Source: an uncultured Aquimarina sp.
GTDB lineage: Bacteria; Bacteroidota; Bacteroidia; Flavobacteriales; Flavobacteriaceae
Assembly (NCBI GenBank): GCA_947497175.1
Contig: CANMFM010000007.1
Coordinates: forward strand, 124,001 to 188,000
Length of the DNA: 64,000 bases
Direction of reading: 5' to 3'
Shown: in pieces, positions 1 through 8,333 of the stretch
How the letters are laid out: each line of letters opens with the position of its first letter
How positions within the stretch are numbered: the first letter of the stretch is position 1
Made by a program: the position numbers and the translations under genes
Notes under the pieces: generated by a model
Told to the model about the DNA's origin: nothing
The model's input: the letters and a program-made list of their open reading frames with translations, nothing else
Database searches by the model: none

Positions 1-112
1 TTAAAATTCGTTATAAATCATGGTCTTTTTTGATGGCATCACATTCATGTTTGACTGAAATACAATTTTATGAAAATGTGTTAATGGATTTATGCTATTT
101 TAACAGCATAAA

Positions 113-142
113 CAAAAAGAGAGCACCTGTTAGCGCTCTCCT
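113..142 (-). terminator. Rho-independent terminator of the DUF4494 gene
   Basis: Read on the minus strand, GAGAGC and GCTCTC form a stem around a short loop and are followed by a run of T. It lies about 30 bases beyond the stop of the gene at 174-812. Confidence 0.65.
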
Positions 143-173
143 TAATTATTACTACGGTTTTTATGCCATCAAT

Positions 174-812
174 TTATTCTTCTTCTTCTCGATAGTTTTG
201 TGTTGACGGTAAAGCCATTTGTTCTACAATACTAAAACTTTCTGATGATTCTTCAATGTCGTTATCAATATTATCTTGAAGTAATTCGTCTGATCGTTCT
301 GGTTTTTGGGTTTCTTCTATAGCCGGAACAGCATCTTTTAAGGTATTAAATCGCTCAATCCTTTCTACATCTTTTTCATCACCAGAGAAATAAGGAAATA
401 CGTCCATGATAGGAGACTCAGCAATAGCAGGTATCGTATAATCTCCCATGGTGTTTTTCATTGCCTCATTAGTGTTATCAAAAGCTTCTTTTACATCATT
501 AGCCTGTATTAATAAATACATATTCGACTTTCGTTCTTTACCACTTTCTTCATCATAGGCAATTAAGGATACTTTGGACTTAAACCAGCGATCTGAGTTT
601 TCGAAAGGGTGAATCTCCGCATAATTAGCTACTTTTATATTGGTGATCTTAAATTCATCACTGATATAAGCAGACATTTCTTCATTAATTCGGCTTTCTG
701 CCTCGGTATATGATATTGCATCTACTAAATATGGTTCTGTAGCCATTCGTTGTACTCCAGAATCATCAGTTTTTCTATATTTTACTTTACATTCGTACCA
801 AATTGCACTCAT
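174..812 (-). CDS. DUF4494 domain-containing protein
   Basis: A 212-residue soluble protein with no signal peptide. The N-terminal 150 residues (WYECKVKYRKT start, then a repeat of the same fold around residues 75-115) match my memory of the DUF4494 family, common in Bacteroidetes and of unknown function. The last 50 residues are acidic, rich in E and S, and probably disordered. The ATG is the only plausible start and a terminator follows. Function is not known. Confidence 0.8.
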   Translation of the reverse strand: MSAIWYECKVKYRKTDDSGVQRMATEPYLVDAISYTEAESRINEEMSAYISDEFKITNIKVANYAEIHPFENSDRWFKSKVSLIAYDEESGKERKSNMYLLIQANDVKEAFDNTNEAMKNTMGDYTIPAIAESPIMDVFPYFSGDEKDVERIERFNTLKDAVPAIEETQKPERSDELLQDNIDNDIEESSESFSIVEQMALPSTQNYREEEE

Positions 813-967
813 ATTTCTTCTATTTTAAGAGGGCAAATATAAATGTTCTATCCAGCTCTATTAATACTCAAACAAAATAGATATTCACAATTCGTAAAGG
901 TGAAAAGTATATGTTTAAAGATCAATATTTTAGTTATAAATATTTTATCTTCTATGGTATTATAATA

Positions 968-1060
968 AGGGCACTAACAAAAGAATTTTGATTTGAAGAG
1001 CACTCTGGCAGGTTATATAGGATACTTCAATTCTTTTGAGAATTTGATCCCTTAGTGCCC
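968..1060. repeat. Long imperfect inverted repeat between genes
   Basis: GGGCACTAA followed by CAAAAGAATT on the left side pairs with AATTCTTTTG and TTAGTGCCC on the right side, enclosing about 40 bases. It sits just downstream of the minus-strand cyclase gene and could be a transcript 3' structure. No U-tract is visible, so it is not a classic terminator. Confidence 0.5.
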
Positions 1061-1082
1061 AGAGATCATCTGAAGCGTCATT

Positions 1083-2174
1083 TTATAAAGTCTGCACTTT
1101 ATGTATTGTATGGATATTTACCTTTTCCTGTTTTCCTTTTAGTAAAACACTACCTAAAAACTTTGACGATAAGTGAGCGCCGATCTGTAGATCGTGTAAC
1201 AATTTTTCAGAAATAAGTAGTAATACGTGATGTTTATTACATTCAGCCTGAATACGTGCAGAAGTATTAATTACATCGCCATGATATGCTATTTCTTTTT
1301 TTATTACTCCTACCTCGGTTACCATTAAAATACCGCCATGCAAACCCGCTTTAAACTCTGGTATGATTCCGTATTTATCAAGATAGTATTGTGATTTTCC
1401 TTGTTTTTTCTTCTGAAAAGCAAAAAACAAATCGACACAATTATTGTTGGCTAATCCTTTTTTATACGGCCAGGTTAGAACAGCTTCGTCGCCTACATAT
1501 TGATAAATTTCAGCGTCATACTTGGGTACCACTTCATTAAGGTCATAAAAGCAATCTTGTATAAATTGACTATACTTAAAATGCCCGAGGTTTTCGGCAA
1601 TAGTAGTCGAATCTTTTAGGTCCAAAAACATGAAAATACGTTTTTCTTCTTGTGGATTTTTGTACTTGCCCAACAGCATTTTTAAAAAGACGCCTTTTCC
1701 AAATTTTTCGGTAGCAATTTTTATGAGCGAAAACACAAAAGAAACCAGTACGATATATAAAATAGCAGCCCAAAAAGCCTTGTCCTGCACCCACCAACCG
1801 CGACTTGTGTCGAGAGGAAGATTATACACCTTGGAGAGAATTTTTATAACCAGAGTAAATACCACAATAGTAGTAACAAAATACAATGTAGTCCTAAAGA
1901 GAAGATCTAGAGCTAACGATAGTCGATCAGAGGTATATTTTTCAAAAAAGAAATCTATAGTCGCATATAAAAAACCAATTAATATTCCGATAAATACAAA
2001 ACCCTGCAACGCTCGAATTGTACCTTTATTTCCACTAAATTCTCCTATAACGGTTACACCGACTTCTTCATCCATTCCATAATATCGAAACAAAGAATAC
2101 AGGCCCATAACAATAGGCCAGAAAAGCACATATTGCCATAACAATTCAGAATATAATTTCAGGTCTCGGCCCAT
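1083..2174 (-). CDS. Membrane-bound class III adenylate/guanylate cyclase
   Basis: 363 residues. Four hydrophobic segments (about 13-30, 58-77, 93-112, 133-153) form an N-terminal membrane anchor. The C-terminal part, from about residue 178, is a class III nucleotide cyclase domain: the metal-binding aspartates are Asp185 (FLDLKDST) and Asp229 (VGDEAVL), and the HGDVINTSARIQ segment is the usual motif near the transition-state residues. It probably makes cAMP or cGMP at the inner membrane; substrate choice cannot be told. It is one of two such cyclases in the window, the other (8334) having a different sensor part. Confidence 0.87.
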   Translation of the reverse strand: MGRDLKLYSELLWQYVLFWPIVMGLYSLFRYYGMDEEVGVTVIGEFSGNKGTIRALQGFVFIGILIGFLYATIDFFFEKYTSDRLSLALDLLFRTTLYFVTTIVVFTLVIKILSKVYNLPLDTSRGWWVQDKAFWAAILYIVLVSFVFSLIKIATEKFGKGVFLKMLLGKYKNPQEEKRIFMFLDLKDSTTIAENLGHFKYSQFIQDCFYDLNEVVPKYDAEIYQYVGDEAVLTWPYKKGLANNNCVDLFFAFQKKKQGKSQYYLDKYGIIPEFKAGLHGGILMVTEVGVIKKEIAYHGDVINTSARIQAECNKHHVLLLISEKLLHDLQIGAHLSSKFLGSVLLKGKQEKVNIHTIHKVQTL

Positions 2175-2201
2175 ATCTACTAAGATCGCTTTTATGAATA
2201 A

Positions 2202-3083
2202 TTATGGATTCAAAATATCATGTACACCATTCTCTAAACTATAAAGGACTTTGATTTCTTTATTGGTCAAGGCTCTATCAAAAATAGATAATTCGTCCAT
2301 CATACCGATATACCCTAATCCAAGATAAATATTTGATAGTTCAATATCCCATGTAAATGGGGTAGTAATATTAGATCGGGTACCTTTTAATTCACTATTC
2401 ATGTATAAAGAGGCTTGTCCACCTGGAGTATTAAGATTAGAAAAATTAATCAGGATGTGTGTCCATTGTTCTGTGCCAAAAGGAGGATTTTTAACCCCTG
2501 TGAGTCTTTTATTAAAGATAGGATTTTCGTTATCTGGTCCTTCTGGATTTGGATTCCATATTTCGCGATCTCCGATAACTCCAAGTCTGAAGTCTCTTGG
2601 ATTTTCTTTAGTAAAATCCACCCAAATTGCAGCATCATTATAGCTTACATCTGTAATTTGTATAGGGTCGCAATAGCCTGGTTCAAGATCAGTAGCGGGA
2701 TCTAGTTGCAACCAAAAGGATATGGCTCCGCTCCAATCAGTAGTATTGTACGATATATTCCCTTTACTTGGATAATAAATATATCCTTTGCTACGCTCTG
2801 TAAATAGCAATCCGTCACCAAAGCGTCCATTATCGTTATCAATTTTTATATCTTTCTTGTGCAACCCAACCTGTGCAGAATCTCTGGCTTTGCGGTTAGG
2901 CACAGTATATAAATGTTTATCGCCAATAGCAAAATCGGCATCAACTCCTTGATCAAACGATGCATAAAATGTAAGTGCAGCTTTTAAATCGCTTTTGCTA
3001 CTATCTGTCTTACATGAGGTAAAGAATAGAAATATAACGCTCCCTAATAACAAATTGAATATTGGTGTTTTGTAATATGACAT
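2202..3083 (-). CDS. LamG-like (concanavalin A-like) lipoprotein
   Basis: 293 residues with a lipoprotein signal: hydrophobic core then FFTSC, Cys24 being the predicted lipidated residue. Residues 35-285 look like a LamG / concanavalin A-like jelly roll (ALTFYASFD start, GAISFWLQ, WTHILINF, ASLYMNSELKG, GMMDELSIFDRAL near the end), the usual arrangement in carbohydrate- or matrix-binding domains. No catalytic domain is attached, so a binding or surface role is an inference. It starts 27 bases upstream of the cyclase gene and could share its transcript. Confidence 0.78.
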   Translation of the reverse strand: MSYYKTPIFNLLLGSVIFLFFTSCKTDSSKSDLKAALTFYASFDQGVDADFAIGDKHLYTVPNRKARDSAQVGLHKKDIKIDNDNGRFGDGLLFTERSKGYIYYPSKGNISYNTTDWSGAISFWLQLDPATDLEPGYCDPIQITDVSYNDAAIWVDFTKENPRDFRLGVIGDREIWNPNPEGPDNENPIFNKRLTGVKNPPFGTEQWTHILINFSNLNTPGGQASLYMNSELKGTRSNITTPFTWDIELSNIYLGLGYIGMMDELSIFDRALTNKEIKVLYSLENGVHDILNP

Positions 3084-3336
3084 AATGTTGGTTTTAAATC
3101 CTAAATATAAGATTATCTTGTTCTTAATACCTATATTTTACTAAATTTTAGCATCATTAAAGAGGATAACTTTAGTTATGTGCAAGTCTATAAATTTTAT
3201 AACTCTTGAAGTGAATATGAATCTGAAAACATTGTTTTTAAAAGGTTTTTACCGTAAAAAAATTCCACTTTACGCTGCTAAGTACTAGTAAATCATTTAG
3301 TACCTTTATAATGAAGCCAACTGAAATAAATTTGCT

Positions 3337-3915
3337 ATGAAAACAATCAGTACACTTATTGACAATCCGGAAATCACACCAGAATTAGAAGCTACTTTTG
3401 AAATAATTAAAGAAGAATTAGGAGCTCCTTTTGTTCCTAATTTTTTTCAAATATGGGGCTACAATCAAACAGCACTTCAGGGTATTGTCCCCGCAATGAA
3501 GTATATTCTGGGCAGTGGTGTGTTGGATCGTAAATTAAAAGAGATGATAATGATAGCCATATCGTCTTTAAAAAATTGCAACTATTGTGAAACTGCCCAT
3601 CAGGTTTTTTGCTTTAGCATGGGAGCATTACCTGAACAGATCGAATTTTTGATCAACAGCTATACGTTACCAGATACTGATAACCCAAAGGACAAAGCTG
3701 CGGTAGATTTTGCAGTACGATTGTCTAAACACCCTAATACATCAAGCAAGGAAGATTTTGAAGAACTACAGGCACTTGGATTTTCTAAAGCAGAAATTCT
3801 TGAAGTGATTGCTATGTCTGGAATGGCTGTGTTCTATAGCCATTTGGCAGATGCAACAAAAATTACCATAGATGAAGGTTTTAAAGCTGCATTGTCAAAT
3901 ACTGAGACTAAATAA
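3337..3915 (+). CDS. Carboxymuconolactone decarboxylase / AhpD-like protein
   Basis: 192 residues, all-alpha. The AhpD-type motif CNYCETAH is at residues 81-88, giving the redox pair Cys81/Cys84 and the proton-relay His88, so a peroxidase-related thiol activity is likelier than a decarboxylase role. No signal peptide. The gene stands alone, with about 190 bases before the Fe-S protein gene on the same strand. Its physiological partner cannot be read from the window. Confidence 0.82.
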   Translation: MKTISTLIDNPEITPELEATFEIIKEELGAPFVPNFFQIWGYNQTALQGIVPAMKYILGSGVLDRKLKEMIMIAISSLKNCNYCETAHQVFCFSMGALPEQIEFLINSYTLPDTDNPKDKAAVDFAVRLSKHPNTSSKEDFEELQALGFSKAEILEVIAMSGMAVFYSHLADATKITIDEGFKAALSNTETK

Positions 3916-4110
3916 AAAATGTATCAAAGTTTCTACTGCTAATTTAGATTATGTATCTTTATATGAGCTTGATATAAAAAATTATTAGGGCAAATGCACT
4001 TTTTATCATAATCGGGTTCATTAAAAGTTCTGTTGACCAAAGTGGTTCTAACAAAATTGTATTGCGCACAAGTAAATTTTTAGATATAAAAGTAATTTTA
4101 AATTCGCAGT

Positions 4111-4329
4111 ATGGCTAACGACATCAAAAAAGAATACAGTACAAAAGAGATTACAATTGTATGGAAACCGGGGAAATGTATTCATTCAGGAATTTGTGTT
4201 AAAACACTACCTGAAGTATATGATCCCAACGCAAAACCTTGGATACAACCTGAAAATGCCACAACAGAAGCTTTAGTTAAACAGATAGACCAATGTCCTT
4301 CGGGGGCATTGAGCTATTACAGAAATTAA
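4111..4329 (+). CDS. YjdI-like (4Fe-4S) mono-cluster protein
   Basis: 72 residues. The motif GKCIHSGICVK near residue 24 and QCPSGALSYY near the end give three conserved cysteines, as in the small Fer4_19/DUF1271 proteins (E. coli YjdI type). It presumably carries an iron-sulfur cluster in the cytoplasm; no partner enzyme is adjacent. Its stop overlaps by four bases the stop of the convergent KAP NTPase gene. Confidence 0.82.
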   Translation: MANDIKKEYSTKEITIVWKPGKCIHSGICVKTLPEVYDPNAKPWIQPENATTEALVKQIDQCPSGALSYYRN

Positions 4330-7300
4330 TCTCCGTTATACGTAAATCTTTTAATAAAAGGAAAGTGGTGTTGAAAGAGTTCGATCTTTTGATTCAATAG
4401 ATCTTTCATATTAATTTGTAGTATGTCATGAAAATCGATGCTTAATTCTTTTGTGTTTTTTTCAAAATTATAAACTGTATTTTTTGACTGTTGATGAGTA
4501 TCGCTAGTATAAAAATCAGCAATTGTGAGATCACTTTTGTTATCGGTAATATATTCTTCAAACCAGGAGTTTAATTTTTTAAACTTTCCGATAGGGAGTG
4601 CTAGTAATAATAATACCATTTTCATTTCTAACGGGTCATTCTGATTTTTGTATCCAAAATCTTCATGGGCTTTTATAATACGGTAAATATTTACGAATCG
4701 TTTGATAGCTCTGGGGCTGGACCCAATAATCACAGACATTTCTTGTAAAAGTTCGATTTCTTGATCTGATAGTTCTAAAGAAGCTATCGTTTCTGTAGTT
4801 TCTATAATTTCGTCATCTTCTTTTTCGAATGCCTTTGTAACCACCGAGGGTTCTTTTTTTGGTTTTGATTGTACCTGATTAGTTGCGTTGGTTTCAGTTT
4901 CTGATATGGAGTGTTCAACTTCTTTTGTTGTGTTCGTGTCTGATATTGTTTTAATATGAATAGGCTTGGTTTCGGCGAGTTGTTTCAGCATGTGTTTTAT
5001 ACTTTCATCCTCAGCAACTTTTAGATTAAATGGTACTTGAAATATTTTCTCGAGATAGCTGGAAGGGTCAATGATTTCTATCGCATCATTTTGAAGATTT
5101 TCTACAAAGTGCATCTGATGTTTTTTGATTAATGCGTTTTTGATCCAACGGGGATCAACTCCTACAACCACAACAAATAGGGGATAGGCCATTAACAAAT
5201 TAACAGCTTCAAGTACTTCGACAACACGCTCTTCAGGACATCGGTCCAAATCATCAATATAAAGGATAATACGCTCAAGCGGGGGATCAAAATTATCTCT
5301 AAACCTTTCTGCATCTTCTATTTCTTTAATGTTTTGAAGTTCTTTATGGTGATCTGTAAACAGATTGCTTAAGATTTCAAAATCTTTTCTAATAATAGAG
5401 ATAAGCCCAAGATGTTTTTCGTATTCTTTACTCGTAGATCGTTTTTCTATAAATGAATGTAACGCTTCTGTAGATAAGGTATTTTTTAACCTAAATTCGA
5501 TTTCGGTTTTTTGCCTAGTTGTTTGATTAATTTGTTGATTTATAGTGGTTATTTGACTTTTGATTTGCTCGATCTCTAGTGTTAGTGCTTTTTCTTCCTG
5601 AGCAAATTTGAATAAAGCATCTTCTCTTTTTAATTCATATTCTTTTTTGATACTCCAAAAAGAGGCTATAATAGGTTGTAATTGTTTATAGGTTTTAATA
5701 CCTCTTACATATAAAGCTCCGGCAACAGAAATAAGATACCATAAATTTGGATCATCAATAGATAGATCAGTCCATTGCGTAACCATAGCCATATAATTTA
5801 GCAATCGAGGTACTGCAAGAATTAAAGCTATAATGCCAATAAGCCACGCTATGTTAAGATACCATTTACCTGCTCTAAAAAAAGTTTTAAAGAATGTAAA
5901 ATTTGATTTGGTTTGATGATACAACTCATCCGGAGTTTTCCAATACGCTCTAGGAACAATCGTAGCGAATTGTTCTTTGTTTTTTATAAACGTAAGGTTA
6001 TTATTGATCGCATATTCAACAGTTTGCAGTACTTTAAACTCTTTGTCTACCTGCTCGATGATTTGGAGCATAGATTTGCTCTTTATGTCTTTTACTTTTT
6101 TTTGAAGAAGCCCTTCGATTCTTTTTTTCTTTTCGTTTAATTTTTTCAGTTGGGCATCAATTACTCCTTTTTTCTTTTCGAGCTCTTCAAGTTCACTATG
6201 TGTAATATTAAGTTTTTGCGTGAGCACCTTTTCTATTTCATTTTTATAATAATCACCAGCAGTATTATTTTGAATATATAAATTTAGTCCATCAAAAATT
6301 CTGGTGATAATACCAGCCCAAAGATTAGTGTCCATATATGACCACGCATTAAAATGTACATGGGCTATCCCTCCACAGAAGCCTTTTTCAGGGTTTGTAT
6401 CGGATAATAATTGGATACGCTCTTTTAATTTTTTCATAAAAAAGCTTTTCCCCGATCCCCATTTACCAAATAAAGCAATCGCCAGAGGAGGTGTAAAACT
6501 CTTTGCTGCAACAACTCGGGCAAAAGCAGATACATCTTTAGCAATATTTAGGTGATCAATACTCAAATCAGAGTCGCTAATCAAACCTGCAATGGTGTTG
6601 ATTTTTGTGACCGTTGTAATAGTCTTTTTGGGATTAACATCTGGTGTCAATTCTTTCCATCGATCTTTTATTAACAACAATATTTTTAGAGTATCTTTAA
6701 GTTCAGGAATTACTATTGCATTTCTTCTGTAATATCCGTCAACTTTAATTTCGAAGGTGATATCAGTAATCCTCCAGTTTACTTCTAAAGTATTGCCATC
6801 CCGTAAATTTTTAGTTACAATACCAAAGCCCTGAACTATTAAATTGATTTGATCATCTTCTTCACCACTTGTAGTTTTTAATATGACTATATCTCCAGCG
6901 TTAACACTTTTTAGCAATGTTTTAGAAGGAATATCAAAATCATGTTTTTCCCAGATACTGTTATTAAAAAAATAATCTTTTTTCTTCTTTTGAAGAGCGT
7001 TTGAGCTCACTAAATAGAATTTTCTTGGGTAGTGATTAATATAAAAATGATGTGCAAGACTTAATGATTCTTCAGGTATTGTATCAATTTTCTCCTCTTT
7101 TTTAGGCGATTTTTTTTGAATAACCCCAACGGTATCTTGTTGTATCTCATTAAAAAGGGTAACCCCTCTTTTACTGTTAGGTAAAGAAATTATAAAACGA
7201 GAACCCATTTCATTAAATTCAGAAGCTAACCCCTCAATAACAAATTGTGTAATGCTAAGGCTTTTTTCAAAAGACAACCCAGATTCGCCCGTAGCCAATA

Positions 7301-7634
7301 ATGGAATCCATATGGTTTTTAACGAAAAACGTCCTAAGTAATTTTTTAGGGCGTATGTAAGATTATTTCGTAGGGAGTTTTCATTACTATGTTCATTCCC
7401 ATATGTAACAATTAGTAAAATAGGTTTTTTGCCCTTTTGCATTAATAGATCAAACCCTTTTTCAAAATCGAGATCTTTAAGTACCTCGGGATCATATCCA
7501 TAGGCAGTAAGAACTAATAGATTAAGATATCCTGTATTTCCATAAATATCAACAGAAGTAATCGCCATATCTGCTTCGTTTGGCGAGGCATTTAAAATGA
7601 TATCAAACGGCATACTTGAAGTTTCTTGTTTCAT
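4326..7634 (-). CDS. KAP family P-loop NTPase with N-terminal macro-like and PUA/EVE-like domains
   Basis: 1102 residues. Walker A (GKWGSGKS) is at about residue 390 and Walker B (ILYIDDLDRCPEE) at about 788. Between them lie coiled-coil stretches (about 470-540 and 655-740) flanking two membrane segments (about 588-612 and 631-645), the insertion that defines KAP NTPases. Residues 1-170 contain WIPLLATGESGLS, which resembles the loop of macro-type domains. Residues 200-330 (KFYLVSSNAL, GDIVILKTTSGEE) resemble a PUA/EVE-like fold. Residues 930-985 are low-complexity and acidic. KAP proteins are peripheral to the inner face of the membrane, and the F-plasmid member PifA excludes phage. A defence or stress role is an inference. 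It is monocistronic. Confidence 0.8.
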   Translation of the reverse strand: MKQETSSMPFDIILNASPNEADMAITSVDIYGNTGYLNLLVLTAYGYDPEVLKDLDFEKGFDLLMQKGKKPILLIVTYGNEHSNENSLRNNLTYALKNYLGRFSLKTIWIPLLATGESGLSFEKSLSITQFVIEGLASEFNEMGSRFIISLPNSKRGVTLFNEIQQDTVGVIQKKSPKKEEKIDTIPEESLSLAHHFYINHYPRKFYLVSSNALQKKKKDYFFNNSIWEKHDFDIPSKTLLKSVNAGDIVILKTTSGEEDDQINLIVQGFGIVTKNLRDGNTLEVNWRITDITFEIKVDGYYRRNAIVIPELKDTLKILLLIKDRWKELTPDVNPKKTITTVTKINTIAGLISDSDLSIDHLNIAKDVSAFARVVAAKSFTPPLAIALFGKWGSGKSFFMKKLKERIQLLSDTNPEKGFCGGIAHVHFNAWSYMDTNLWAGIITRIFDGLNLYIQNNTAGDYYKNEIEKVLTQKLNITHSELEELEKKKGVIDAQLKKLNEKKKRIEGLLQKKVKDIKSKSMLQIIEQVDKEFKVLQTVEYAINNNLTFIKNKEQFATIVPRAYWKTPDELYHQTKSNFTFFKTFFRAGKWYLNIAWLIGIIALILAVPRLLNYMAMVTQWTDLSIDDPNLWYLISVAGALYVRGIKTYKQLQPIIASFWSIKKEYELKREDALFKFAQEEKALTLEIEQIKSQITTINQQINQTTRQKTEIEFRLKNTLSTEALHSFIEKRSTSKEYEKHLGLISIIRKDFEILSNLFTDHHKELQNIKEIEDAERFRDNFDPPLERIILYIDDLDRCPEERVVEVLEAVNLLMAYPLFVVVVGVDPRWIKNALIKKHQMHFVENLQNDAIEIIDPSSYLEKIFQVPFNLKVAEDESIKHMLKQLAETKPIHIKTISDTNTTKEVEHSISETETNATNQVQSKPKKEPSVVTKAFEKEDDEIIETTETIASLELSDQEIELLQEMSVIIGSSPRAIKRFVNIYRIIKAHEDFGYKNQNDPLEMKMVLLLLALPIGKFKKLNSWFEEYITDNKSDLTIADFYTSDTHQQSKNTVYNFEKNTKELSIDFHDILQINMKDLLNQKIELFQHHFPFIKRFTYNGD

Positions 7635-7771
7635 AAACTATTCCTTTTGAATGATCTTAAAGGGTTTTATTAAATTTTTGACTTTTGAATTGCAATCTAA
7701 GTTAAAGATAGAATTAATGTATAAGGCGGCAAAGGGCAGACATCAATTTTTGAGTCTCTTAAGATCGTCAA

Positions 7772-8125
7772 TTAAAAAAACAAGAGGGTTTCAGTATTGA
7801 GAAAAGTAACATATAGTGTGACCATATGTATAAATTGATCAAATCCCATGATGGGGTAGAAAATACGAGGATTTTTTCGATACTTTGAAGTCAATTTGCT
7901 CGTAAAAAAATCAGTTATGCCATGCAGTATACAATTGATTACTAAAAAAGAAATCGCAACTTTGGGAGGAAATAAAATAAAACTACATACCAGTAAAACA
8001 CCAGTATATGTAATAACATGCAGAACAAGCCATTTAAAGTGTCGACTTTTACCCACTGCCATTTTTGAGGTTTGAAACGCATAATCCCCCATCCAATGTG
8101 CTAAAAGAATCCAAACGAAGTCCAT
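7772..8125 (-). CDS. DUF3307 small integral membrane protein
   Basis: 117 residues with about three to four membrane helices. The start (FVWILLAHWMGDYAFQT) and the HGITDFFTSK motif near residue 73 are typical of DUF3307. Conserved His and Asp residues within helices suggest a metal or ion site, but function is unknown. It is alone on its strand. Confidence 0.82.
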   Translation of the reverse strand: MDFVWILLAHWMGDYAFQTSKMAVGKSRHFKWLVLHVITYTGVLLVCSFILFPPKVAISFLVINCILHGITDFFTSKLTSKYRKNPRIFYPIMGFDQFIHMVTLYVTFLNTETLLFF

Positions 8126-8333
8126 ACCTAAAAGATATCAAATCAACGGGTTATAACCTAATTGTTAACATAAAGTTTTTATAATAGTGATCAAAAATGT
8201 AAAAATAAAGAGGAAACTTAAGTATATTGTAGTATAAATTTGCTTTACCTCCAAATTAGGCCTGAAACCTTACGTTTTTGATATAAAACCTGTACGTATA
8301 CAGTCAAAATATACCCAATTTTAAAACTATCAG

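Noticed and set aside
1-60. A 15-codon minus-strand frame ending at base 1
   Set aside because: Too short to support; the left edge shows no convincing partial gene.
1630-2082. A 150-codon plus-strand frame
   Set aside because: Lies wholly antisense to the clear cyclase gene and has no family features.
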